A DNA stretch of 64,000 nt from CAWAMD01 sp963783045 (GTDB lineage Bacteria > Actinomycetota > Nitriliruptoria > Nitriliruptorales > Nitriliruptoraceae), in assembly GCA_963783045.1 (NCBI GenBank), contig CAWAMD010000002.1, positions 669,407 through 733,406 of the forward strand. Direction: 5' to 3'. Below, one piece after another: positions 49,746 through 57,790 of this stretch; positions within the stretch are counted from its first letter, which is position 1, and each line of letters starts with the position of its first letter. The notes below the pieces were generated by a model. It worked only from the letters and a program-made list of their open reading frames with translations, was not told the origin of the DNA and ran no database searches. Position numbers and translations under genes: made by a program.

Positions 49746-49754
49746 ACAGTCTTG

Positions 49755-49804
49755 TGCCGCAAGGACCGTGTTCCCAGGCGCAGGAGCGCGCGCAAAGTAC
49801 CGGT
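49755..49804 (+). repeat. Direct repeat copy 1 (TGCCGCAAGGACCGTGTTC unit)
   Basis: 19 identical bases (49755-49773) and, a little further, AAGTACCGGT (49795-49804) recur together at 50674-50724. They flank a methyltransferase remnant and a membrane protein gene. Confidence 0.65.
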
Positions 49805-49821
49805 GAGGTGGAGGAGGACGG

Positions 49822-50007
49822 CTATGCGTCGTCTCTGCGGTGGATCGAGATGTGTCGCTGGGCGTTGGCGGTGAAGGGCCTGCCGTCCCAGTCGCTCCAT
49901 CGCGCATGGAGCCGCAGGCCGGCGATCCGGGCCATGAGGTCGAGCTCGCTCGGCCAGCTGTAGCGGATGTGGACCGGACATATGCCTACCCCGTCGGCGC
50001 AAAGCAC
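49822..50007 (-). pseudogene. C-terminal remnant of a SAM-dependent methyltransferase
   Basis: WPSELDLMARIAGLRLHARW, then SDWDGRPFTANAQRHISIHR, is the standard last strand-helix of class I methyltransferases. The SAM-binding part is missing. It lies between the two direct repeats. Confidence 0.6.
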
Positions 50008-50171
50008 GATCCCTTCTTACCCGCGGCTCATCTTGCCACCGACACGTCCTTCACCGACCAGCCGCGAGCGCTGGCAGCGCCCAATGCCGTAACCGCACAT
50101 CGTCGTGAGACTTCGCGCTGTCATGGCATCCTCTGCGTACGCACGCGCACAAGGCAATGCCGGGGGATGGC

Positions 50172-50531
50172 ATGGAGTGGAGCACAGCGTGGTGGGGCAT
50201 CACCCGTGATCTCGCTCAGCTGACAGGGGGTGGCGCGATCGGATGGGGCATCCTGGTGTTCTTCGCCTCGCTACCGATCGCAGCTCTGCTGATCTGGATG
50301 CAGGGTGGCCGGCTCGCGATCCTGTCGCTGGTGATGTGGATCGCTCTCGTGGCAGGAACCGTCCTGTACTACGCCACGGATTGGTGGTCGAACCCCGGCC
50401 TGAACGGTCTCGGCATGGGCGTGTTGACGGCGGGCGTCGCCTGGGGCGTGCTGGTCATCGCCTGGTGGCGCCTGCCATCGAGACATCCTGTCGACGGTGA
50501 CCGACCAGGCACCCCCGGCCCGCCCAGGTAG
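50172..50531 (+). CDS. Small integral membrane protein, unknown
   Basis: This 119-residue protein has three or four hydrophobic segments (IGWGILVFFASLPIAALLIW; LAILSLVMWIALVAGTVLYY; MGVLTAGVAWGVLVIAWW). I chose ATG 50172, five bases after GGGGG. No named family. Confidence 0.6.
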   Translation: MEWSTAWWGITRDLAQLTGGGAIGWGILVFFASLPIAALLIWMQGGRLAILSLVMWIALVAGTVLYYATDWWSNPGLNGLGMGVLTAGVAWGVLVIAWWRLPSRHPVDGDRPGTPGPPR

Positions 50532-50673
50532 GTCGAGTCTTCGTCCGCCGCCCTGGCCGGCGTCAGGTAGGTGGGCATATGGCCGATACGGCCAAACGCG
50601 ATCTGGAGGAGGACATCGCAGTCGTTCTGCGCGTGCGCCCTGGTGGCCGGCGCTGCCCATCATTGCGCCACTC

Positions 50674-50724
50674 TGCCGCAAGGACCGTGTTCTGCGGCGG
50701 GGCCGCCAGGAGCGAAGTACCGGT
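50674..50724 (+). repeat. Direct repeat copy 2 (TGCCGCAAGGACCGTGTTC unit)
   Basis: Second copy of the 49755-49804 repeat (19 bp plus AAGTACCGGT). From 50532 to 50879 no complete gene is seen; an open frame from ATG 50579 (MADTAKRDLEEDIAVVLRVR) looks coding at its start and then loses sense near this repeat, so it may be a broken gene. Confidence 0.6.
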
Positions 50725-50879
50725 CACGCAGTCAGCAGTGGTGACGGCCACCGACAGCAAGATGGCCACGCCGTCGCCGCGTCTGCTGCCAGTTGGGTTC
50801 GACTTCTGTCGGGCGCTCGTGGCGTGCACGATCGGGCCGGATCCCTGCCTGTGGACTGCCACCACCCATTGCAGTAGCA

Positions 50880-50897
50880 TGTACATGTTCCTGTACA
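50880..50897. promoter_or_regulatory. TGTACA double-site operator of the RelE-like pair
   Basis: TGTACA, TGTTCC, TGTACA: two palindromic hexamers 11 bases before the antitoxin start. Confidence 0.5.
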
Positions 50898-50908
50898 GAG
50901 GAGTGGTT

Positions 50909-51184
50909 GTGCCGGACACCATCAGCCACACACGCGCGCACCTGACTGGCCACGTCAAGCGCTTCCGGGAGGAGGGCCTGGACGCTGAACCCGTCGTGTT
51001 CGGAGACAACCGCCAGCCTGACGCCGCCCTACTGCCCTTCGAGACGTTTGAGCTCCTCATGGAAATCGCGGAGGACATCGCGATCGCACAGCGAGTCCGG
51101 GCCCGAGATGCCGAGGACACGGGCAACCGGACCTCGCTCGGTGCGGTCGCCGAGGAGTTGGGCGTTGACCTCGAGGATCTGTGA
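50909..51184 (+). CDS. Phd/YefM-like antitoxin of a RelE-type pair
   Basis: This 91-residue acidic protein (DTISHTRAHLTGHVKRFREE, then AEPVVFGDNRQPDAALLPFE) has a layout like Phd/YefM: an N-terminal DNA-binding half with the 'F/V-G-x-x-x-P-x-A-x-L' strand, then a long helix ending ELGVDLEDL. GTG 50909 lies five bases after GAGGAG. It overlaps the toxin start. Confidence 0.7.
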   Translation: MPDTISHTRAHLTGHVKRFREEGLDAEPVVFGDNRQPDAALLPFETFELLMEIAEDIAIAQRVRARDAEDTGNRTSLGAVAEELGVDLEDL

Positions 51185-51597
51185 GTCCGGAGCAGCTCCC
51201 GGCCTACAACAACGTCCAGTTCCTGGACGCGGCCGTTGAGGACATCCGCGCACTGGCACGCCGCTCACGCCCGGTTCTTCTGGAGGTGCTCCGCCGCCTC
51301 AAGTTCCTCAATCAGGGGCAGCTGACCCCCGACCCGTTGCACGACTTCGCCAAGACCGGTGACCTCACCGACTGCGGCAAGATCGTCATCGCGATCGAAG
51401 GCGAGCCGGAATACCGCGTCGTCGTGCGCGATGTGTCGGGCACCTACGAAGTCTCCGAGGTAGTCGCGGTCGAGGACCGTTCCGGAGACCTTCCCTACCT
51501 GCTGGCCGGGATCCGGCTCGGGCGACTCAACGACCCGGTGCGGCGTTCCGACGCCATGCGGAGGATCCACCGCATTCGACAGCAGCTCGACAGGTAG
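51181..51597 (+). CDS. RelE/ParE-family toxin
   Basis: This 138-residue protein has VQFLDAAVEDIRALARRSRP, PDPLHDFAKTGDLTDCGKIV and PEYRVVVRDVSGTYEVSEVV: the helices then beta-sheet of RelE-like toxins, with the basic C-terminal end (RRSDAMRRIHRIRQQLDR). It is probably a translation-dependent mRNase. Starts at GTG 51181 overlapping the antitoxin stop. Confidence 0.75.
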   Translation: MSPEQLPAYNNVQFLDAAVEDIRALARRSRPVLLEVLRRLKFLNQGQLTPDPLHDFAKTGDLTDCGKIVIAIEGEPEYRVVVRDVSGTYEVSEVVAVEDRSGDLPYLLAGIRLGRLNDPVRRSDAMRRIHRIRQQLDR

Positions 51598-51832
51598 CGG
51601 CACTTCAGCGCCAATGTCTCGGAAGGAACGGCCCAACGGCTTGGACAGGCAACCGCTCAGCAGGAGCCCTACCCGTTGGGGGCCGGTCGACACTGGTGGC
51701 GCGTGGGCTCGCGGCGATCCCGAGCCGTCTCCTCAACCTCAGCATTTTGCCGCAACTGCCGCGTTATCGTTGGCGGTGGGCGTGACAGGTTCGCAGCGCC
51801 GCCAAAGACCGCGGCAACCGATCGGCAAGTCA

Positions 51833-52444
51833 ATGAACGGGGGCAAGCCTGGGGGGATGTGGCTCGCCCTGCTCGTCGCGCCGATTCTCCTGCTGCTGTG
51901 GGGGTTCTTCGTCCTGCTCGCGATCCCGCACGCCGGCGTGCACCTGTGCAAGTGGCCGGCAACGATCTCCTGCGATCGTGGCGTCCCGGTCGTGTGGTGG
52001 CTGCTCGACGGTGCACTGACCCTCGTCGTCATCGGGGGGCTCGTGGACGCGCTGCCCGCGTTTCGTGCCCACACGACGGGGGATCGTCGCTGGCGAGTTG
52101 GCCTCTACGGCCTGTGGGGCGTCAACCTGGCAACGCTGTTCTTGGCGGCCGCTCCCGACCGCGAACTCGCTGCCGGCGAACTCGTTGTGGGCACGCTCAC
52201 GATCGTGGCGGGCCTGATGCTGGTGGCCTGGACCGTCGCGTCCCTACGGACCGTCAGGGGCGCACGTCGGCGAACGGTTGCCGTCTGGGTGCTCGCGGCC
52301 GTGGTGGCGGTTGCCACCAGCATCACCGTGGCGCTTTCCCCGGGCCGGTTCCAGCACGTGTACGACCAACGTGCTGCTCACGGGAGCCCCTTGGCGCCAA
52401 CGGAGCCGGTGCCCACGCCTCCGGACATCACCATGAATCGTTGA
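51833..52444 (+). CDS. Integral membrane protein, unknown
   Basis: This 203-residue protein has about five hydrophobic segments (MWLALLVAPILLLLWGFFVL; VVWWLLDGALTLVVIGGLV; VGLYGLWGVNLATLFLAAA; VVGTLTIVAGLMLVAWTV; VAVWVLAAVVAVATSITVAL) and a Pro-rich tail. ATG 51833. No named family. Confidence 0.58.
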   Translation: MNGGKPGGMWLALLVAPILLLLWGFFVLLAIPHAGVHLCKWPATISCDRGVPVVWWLLDGALTLVVIGGLVDALPAFRAHTTGDRRWRVGLYGLWGVNLATLFLAAAPDRELAAGELVVGTLTIVAGLMLVAWTVASLRTVRGARRRTVAVWVLAAVVAVATSITVALSPGRFQHVYDQRAAHGSPLAPTEPVPTPPDITMNR

Positions 52445-52457
52445 GCCCATCACGGAC

Positions 52458-52478
52458 GGCGGCCCGACACCGGCCGCC
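52458..52478. terminator. GC-rich hairpin between convergent genes
   Basis: GGCGGCC (52458-52464), seven-base loop, GGCCGCC (52472-52478). No T-run follows, so function as a terminator is only likely. From 52479 to 52711 no gene is seen. Confidence 0.4.
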
Positions 52479-52711
52479 TGAGGTGGCGCTTACCCCCACC
52501 CCGGTACTTCGCGCCCAGCCGCATGCCTTCACGGACGCGGCACTTCGCCCGAACTATCGACGTTCCGCAACCGTGGCTACGGGCAGCCTCTCGGACGGCT
52601 CGAGAGTCCATAGCCGCATCCAAGCGCGAGTTACTGTTACTGGAGCGGGCGAGCACGCGCCTTTACGGATCCAGTCACCTCTGGGTAGCGGGGCTCGATC
52701 GCACGGGCCGC

Positions 52712-53350
52712 TTAGAACAGTGAAGCTGCCGACTCGAAGTCCTCTGCGAACGTCCGGCTCCGCCGCTGATCGAAGTCCAGTTCGCCGAGCGAGTTTCGGT
52801 CGGTCCAGTAGCGACCGCGAAGTCGCGAAGCGGGCTTCCCAGTGACACTCAGAGAGGTGGAGCCGTGATGAATCCGACTGCGACGTTCGAAGCGGGGGTC
52901 GGGCTTGTTCAGGTACATGTAGTCGAGCTGGGCCTGACCGTCTATAGACGAAACGCTTCCCAGGCTAGATCGTGAAGTGGACTCGTTGGTGAACATGCTG
53001 ACCGTCACTGTTGCAGCAGTTTGGCGTACCACGATGTAGGCGTCCTTCGGCGGTACTCCCTCGCCGGATTTATCGACCCAGAGACTGGTCAGCGTTCCTT
53101 TCCAAGTGCCTCTGACGTCCCGAGGGACACCCTTGATGGCTTGAGTCCACGGCCAGCGCCAAATCCAGTTGTCCCACATGGACCAGAAGAGCGAAACCAC
53201 GAGAACCGCTGGACTGAAAAAACGGAGCCATCCAGGGTCGACGGTGTCACCTGACACGTAAACCCCAGCTGCGAAGACGGCCGAGGCCACGGCAACGAGG
53301 ACTTGGATCGCTAGCCGGCGAGTCACGATTCGAATCCAAGGTAGTTCCAT
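52712..53350 (-). CDS. Cap15-like CBASS effector (membrane anchor plus beta-barrel)
   Basis: This 212-residue protein has two N-terminal membrane helices (LAIQVLVAVASAVFAAGVYV; FFSPAVLVVSLFWSMWDNW). A beta-barrel domain follows: RGTWKGTLTSLWVDKSGEG, AYIVVRQTAATVTVSMFTNE, and RLRGRYWTDRNSLGELDFDQ near the end. This matches Cap15 effectors, which multimerise on binding a cyclic nucleotide and disrupt the inner membrane. It overlaps the upstream cyclase by 28 bases. The call is by architecture and context. Confidence 0.78.
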   Translation of the reverse strand: MELPWIRIVTRRLAIQVLVAVASAVFAAGVYVSGDTVDPGWLRFFSPAVLVVSLFWSMWDNWIWRWPWTQAIKGVPRDVRGTWKGTLTSLWVDKSGEGVPPKDAYIVVRQTAATVTVSMFTNESTSRSSLGSVSSIDGQAQLDYMYLNKPDPRFERRSRIHHGSTSLSVTGKPASRLRGRYWTDRNSLGELDFDQRRSRTFAEDFESAASLF

Positions 53351-54213
53351 GCTGCCTTGGCGAAGTCGCGACCATCAGCTCGGTTCCACTTCTGTGCGCT
53401 GTGAAACAAGTACTTCACTTCGTTAACTTCAAGCCATCGATCGGAACTGTCGCTGGGCTCACGGTCGCCTTGGAGTCCGTTCCAGATGTGGACAATGCAC
53501 GCCCTGACTCGCTCGGTCCACGTCGACCCATCGAAAGCTGTGTCCGGACAATTGTACACGATGCACTCGACAAAGAATGACGGGACCTCGCGATGAATCT
53601 CTGCCTGGACCATCGCGTTCTCCACACGCTTCATGATCCGCACGACTTTCTTGTATCTCTGTCTGGTCCGTTCATTCTTGGCGCGCCCGTTCTCCAGTTG
53701 CTGCGCTGGGTAGTTCTCGAAGTAGCCACTGGACTTTCGGAATACTCGTGTTCCCTCGCGGATGAACCCGCTGTCGAAGTAGTGCTTATAGGTGAAGCAA
53801 GGAACAGCGTCGGCATTGACCCGAGCAGTGCTCGCGTTCACCTGGATGGCGGTTGATCCAGATGTGTCAACCTCGCCAGGGAACTTTGCTTCTAAGGCGG
53901 CCACGAGTTCACTGCGCAGCCTGGATGGCGTCCATGGACCCGAGTATGGCGAACTTGCTGGGTGCGCGCCCTCGGACTGCTCGGTCCAGTAGGTGCACTC
54001 GGTGCACTGCACGGCGATGTCAACATCGCTGTCGGCACGCACGTTCGTGTTGTTTGCGTAGGAGCCCTTGGCGTACACCGTGAGCGAGCAATCATCGAAT
54101 GGTTCGTGAGCGTCGATCGCTTCTCGGATCATCCGCTCTGTTCGCTCCTGCTTGTCCTGCTCCGTTTCGCTTGACGGCCCGGTCCACCCTGCCAGCTGAT
54201 CTTCAAGGCTCAT
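53323..54213 (-). CDS. CD-NTase (cGAS/DncV-like nucleotidyltransferase) of a CBASS
   Basis: This 296-residue protein has the catalytic signature KGSYANNTNVRADSDVDIAV (G-S followed by D-x-D), about residues 50-70, and the third acid in ARVNADAVPCFTYKHYF. The helical C-terminal half shows RYKKVVRIMKRVENAMVQAE and YLFHSAQKWNRADGRDFAKA. It would make a cyclic di- or trinucleotide on phage infection and trigger the adjacent Cap15-like effector. ATG 54213 follows AGAGGGGG. No Cap2/Cap3 or HORMA/TRIP13 genes are present, so this is a minimal two-gene CBASS. Confidence 0.88.
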   Translation of the reverse strand: MSLEDQLAGWTGPSSETEQDKQERTERMIREAIDAHEPFDDCSLTVYAKGSYANNTNVRADSDVDIAVQCTECTYWTEQSEGAHPASSPYSGPWTPSRLRSELVAALEAKFPGEVDTSGSTAIQVNASTARVNADAVPCFTYKHYFDSGFIREGTRVFRKSSGYFENYPAQQLENGRAKNERTRQRYKKVVRIMKRVENAMVQAEIHREVPSFFVECIVYNCPDTAFDGSTWTERVRACIVHIWNGLQGDREPSDSSDRWLEVNEVKYLFHSAQKWNRADGRDFAKAAWNYLGFES

Positions 54214-54501
54214 GAGTCCCCCTCTGGGTTTCCGTTATCCCATGTAGCGTCGCCCCGGGCGCGATGGCCAGTTGCGAAGCCGCAGACCATGGTAGGCAAC
54301 GCCAGCTGCGAGCCTTGGCTCATCCTGCGCGCGTGGCCACTACACGCGTAACGGTGCAATCGCGAGACCGACGGCGGTGGTTTCGAGCGTCCGCCATCCA
54401 GGCCGGCACCGCCTCCTAGAATGTGGAACGAAACCCTGACTCGTCCGCCGCACACTTCGCAAGTCGGATTCCGGAGTCGAAGGATGCGTCGATGGACTTA
54501 G

Positions 54502-55236
54502 TTAAGTATCGGATTCCTTGACGAGCAACCACTCTCCACCCTCGAAGGCCCACACAGGGAGCTTTCCTTGGGCGCACGTGCGAAAGGGTTCGCCGTCGTC
54601 GTCAAGTAATACCGTCTTCCTCTTTCCGTCCACGATGAGGTCAAGTTCTGCGTTCCATTGGACTCGGTCTTGAGAGGTAGCTCGAATGTGGAGTCGCTCA
54701 ACTTCTCCCGGAGCCAACGAAATCGCTAGGCCATCTCCATCATTGTCCGAATACGTAACGACGCCAGGTTGCCAATCCAGGTCTATCTCGATGCCGCGAG
54801 ACGTGATGTCGGCACCGCCTGTGCGGCAGCTAACTCCGATGCCCGTCGGAGGTTGACGAGAGAGAATGTGGGGTCGGATCCCGTCGACAACGACGGAGGA
54901 AGGGCCAGCGCCGACGAGAGTGATGCGTATTTCCGTTCCCCATCCGTTGTAGGCGCCTAGTGGCTTCAACCACGTCGCCCATTCCCTGCACGTGCCGGTT
55001 GGAGGCGGTCCCAACTCGCTTGGATCATGGGCTCCCGGGATGACCCAGCCGGAACCGATCCAGTTAGGCGCCCCTGCGTAGATGAGTTCTGGGTTCGCTT
55101 CCACGTGGACTTGCAGTCTCGGCTTTGGAAAGAACCTGTCGAAGACAACGGGGGCCAAACGGTTCACGAGCGCACCCACCACGGCGGTCACTACGGCCCC
55201 AGCTACGAACAGCAGAGCACCGACTAAGAGCGTCAC
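54502..55236 (-). CDS. Membrane-anchored beta-rich protein near CBASS, unknown
   Basis: This 244-residue protein has one N-terminal helix (TLLVGALLFVAGAVVTAVVG), then a soluble domain with many strands (ITLVGAGPSSVVVDGIRPHI, LDLIVDGKRKTVLLDDDGEP). GTG 55236 lies ten bases after GGAGG; longer frames are noise. It is 288 bases upstream of the CBASS operon, on the same strand. No named family. It might be a separate defence gene. Confidence 0.55.
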   Translation of the reverse strand: MTLLVGALLFVAGAVVTAVVGALVNRLAPVVFDRFFPKPRLQVHVEANPELIYAGAPNWIGSGWVIPGAHDPSELGPPPTGTCREWATWLKPLGAYNGWGTEIRITLVGAGPSSVVVDGIRPHILSRQPPTGIGVSCRTGGADITSRGIEIDLDWQPGVVTYSDNDGDGLAISLAPGEVERLHIRATSQDRVQWNAELDLIVDGKRKTVLLDDDGEPFRTCAQGKLPVWAFEGGEWLLVKESDT

Positions 55237-55504
55237 CCGTTGCCCACCTCCAGCCTGTTCCCTGCGGACCCTACTGCGTTCCGCTCCAGCACATGCTGTA
55301 GGGCGCGGCGATGCACAGGACGGGTCTGTCGGCGCGGTGGACAAGGCGCACGTCGTTTCGGACGGCTATGTGCGGGATTCCACTTCCGCGGACGCGCCCG
55401 CAACATCAGGGGATTACTGGGTGGCCGTCTGCGCCGTCGTTTGGTCATCGGCCGTGTCCGTCGGTGTGCCTCTTCCTGCGACGGCGGCTCGAAGCCCTGC
55501 CGGC

Positions 55505-57790
55505 TCAGTTCGGGGCGCCGGTGCTGGCCGCGGGGTGGGTGCTGTGCTGTGCGAGGGCGGGGTAGGCGGCTTCCCAGGTGTCGCGGAGCAGGTCGCTGAT
55601 GGGGAGGTGGGGCCATTCGGCGTGGAGCTGGGGGAAGGTGATGGTGGCGGCGAGGAGGTCGGCGGGGCCGGTTTCGAGCCAGAGGGCGAGCAGCTTACGG
55701 CGGTCGTGTGGGTCGGTGAGGTCGACGTGGCGGGTGCCGTGGTGGGCGGCGAGCTGGTCGGGGAGTTCGAGGGTGGCCCAGTGTCCGGGGTGGCCGGACA
55801 GCTGTTCGGGGATGGCGGTGGTGGCGGGGCTCCGGGGGTCGCGGCCGTCGGGGTCGCAGTCGACGGGCGGGTAGTGGGCGTCGAGTGCTCGGCCGAGGTG
55901 TCCGCGTGCGGCCGGGTCGGGCCCGGGTTCGGTAGAGCGGGTGGGTGTGGGGTGGTCGGTGGGCCAGCCGGCGTCGTGCCAGCGTTGGGCGGTGGTGGGT
56001 CCGGTGCCGGTGTGCATGGCGGCGTGTCGGGTGAGGGTGTCGGTGGGGATGTGGCGTCGCCAGCGGTGCTGGGTGTAGTAGGGGTGGGTGGTGATCAGGG
56101 CGGGGGGCCGGTTGCCGGTGAGCATGACGGCGCGGTCGTGGTCGAGGGTGCGCAGGAACGCGGGTGGGGCGAGCTCGACGCGTTCGGAGCCTTCGGAGAC
56201 CGACAGGCTGCCGTCGCCGGCGGTGGAGATGGTGGGGGCGGCGACCCATTGGTCGCCGATGAGGTCGGCGAGGAGCTTGAGGGTGTCGAGGTCTTGGGAG
56301 CCGGGCAGCCAGATGGTGGTGGTGTGGTTGGCGATGACGGTGCGTTCGTCGTCGCTGTAGATGGCGCGGATCTGGGCGCGGTCTTGCCAGATGGTCATCA
56401 GGGTGATGCCTTGCCCGGCGCCGGTTGCGGCGATCTTGGGCAGGGTCTGTAGGGGGGCGATGTTGCCGGCTTCGTCGAGCATGAGCAGCAGCGGCGGGTT
56501 GAGGGGTGCGCCGTCGAGCAGGTTCGCGGAGGTGTCGACGGCGGCCCGGTAGACGGCTTGGACGAGCGCGACGAACACGGGCCGGAGTTCGGCCTGTTCG
56601 TATTCGGGGGAGACGAGGTAGAGGGTGCCGTTGTCTTTGAGCAGTCTGGCGATGTTGAGGGTGTTGTCGGTGTCGCCGGGGGTGGCCGAGGTCGCCTGCC
56701 GGACGCGGGGGGATCCGAAGGCACGGAAGATGGCCATGGCGGTGCCGAGCACGGAGCCGCGGGTCTCGGCGGGCAGGGCGGCGATGGCCTGCCAGGCGGC
56801 GGAGGCGTCGGGGTCGTCGAGGTCGGTGAGGATGCGGGCGACCTCGTCGAATGCGGACCGGTCGACCCAGCGGGGAACGTCGGTGATGGTCCGGCGGGTG
56901 TTGGCGGCGGCGAACAGCAGCGGGGCGAGGAGCTTGGTGGCCAGGGTTTGCCAGAACTTGGCGGCGTCGTGGCGGTCTTCGACGGCGGCGGCGTCTGCGA
57001 GCCAGGTCGCGGTCTTGGTGGCGTCGGGGAAGGTCATGGAGCTGAGCAGCGGTGACCAGCGCACGCCGGGCAGGCCGGTGGCGCCGGTGGGGTCGAACAG
57101 CGCGACCGGGCCGACCTGTCGGCGGCGGGCGACGGTGAGGTCGTACACGTCGCGTTTGACGGAGGTGACGATGGCGGGACCGTCCCAGCGCAGCAGGTTG
57201 GGGACGACCAGCCGGGTGGATTTCCCGGTGCGGGTGGGGGCGATGGCCATCACGGAGGTGGCGGGCGGGACGGTCACGTCGCGGCCGGCGAGGCTGCCGA
57301 CCCACAGCCGCCCGTCGGCGGGGGGCTCGTCGCCGGTGCGGGGCGGGCGGGTCAGCAGGCCGGTCAGGTCGCGCCGGCGGGCCCACACGCGGGAGGTGTG
57401 CCGTTCGGTGGTGCGTTGCCGGTGTCGCCAGCCGGCTTGCCAGCGGCTGAGCGCGTGCCAGCCGGCGGCGGTGGCGGCGGCGACGGCGACGGTGAGCAGG
57501 GCGGCGATGGTGGCGGGCCGCCAGGGGTGGGCGACGGCGGCGGTGAGCTGGTCGGGCGGGTGGTGGGCGGCCAGCCCGATCAGCAGCCGGGGAAGGTCGG
57601 CGGGCTGGATGGTGAAGGGCCGGTGGGCGAGGGCGGCTTCGGTGCGCAGCGCGATCCAGCCGATGCCGCAGGCCGTGACGACGGCGGCCAGGGCGGCGAG
57701 GGTGAGCAGGGCCCAGAGCAGCTCGAGGGCGTTGGGGCCGCCGGTGGACAGCCGCCGGGAGGCGGGCGGGGGCGGGGCCGGCCGGCTCAC
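55505..57790 (-). CDS. VirD4/TraG-type coupling protein
   Basis: This 761-residue protein has N-terminal membrane helices (LLWALLTLAALAAVVTACGI; TIAALLTVAVAAATAAGWHA), then Walker A MAIAPTRTGKSTRLVVPNLL (about residue 182). Downstream are VKRDVYDLTVARRRQVGPVA and Walker B LLLMLDEAGNIAPLQTLPKI (about 436), ending in a TraG C-terminal region (TIWLPGSQDLDTLKLLADLI). It links the relaxase-DNA complex to the channel. GTG 57790 overlaps the VirB4-like gene by four bases. It is the last gene of the operon. Confidence 0.88.
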   Translation of the reverse strand: MSRPAPPPPASRRLSTGGPNALELLWALLTLAALAAVVTACGIGWIALRTEAALAHRPFTIQPADLPRLLIGLAAHHPPDQLTAAVAHPWRPATIAALLTVAVAAATAAGWHALSRWQAGWRHRQRTTERHTSRVWARRRDLTGLLTRPPRTGDEPPADGRLWVGSLAGRDVTVPPATSVMAIAPTRTGKSTRLVVPNLLRWDGPAIVTSVKRDVYDLTVARRRQVGPVALFDPTGATGLPGVRWSPLLSSMTFPDATKTATWLADAAAVEDRHDAAKFWQTLATKLLAPLLFAAANTRRTITDVPRWVDRSAFDEVARILTDLDDPDASAAWQAIAALPAETRGSVLGTAMAIFRAFGSPRVRQATSATPGDTDNTLNIARLLKDNGTLYLVSPEYEQAELRPVFVALVQAVYRAAVDTSANLLDGAPLNPPLLLMLDEAGNIAPLQTLPKIAATGAGQGITLMTIWQDRAQIRAIYSDDERTVIANHTTTIWLPGSQDLDTLKLLADLIGDQWVAAPTISTAGDGSLSVSEGSERVELAPPAFLRTLDHDRAVMLTGNRPPALITTHPYYTQHRWRRHIPTDTLTRHAAMHTGTGPTTAQRWHDAGWPTDHPTPTRSTEPGPDPAARGHLGRALDAHYPPVDCDPDGRDPRSPATTAIPEQLSGHPGHWATLELPDQLAAHHGTRHVDLTDPHDRRKLLALWLETGPADLLAATITFPQLHAEWPHLPISDLLRDTWEAAYPALAQHSTHPAASTGAPN

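Noticed and set aside
49605..49874. Small plus-strand gene upstream of the recombinase
   Set aside because: Arg-rich, overlaps the recombinase start and palindrome, no ribosome site.
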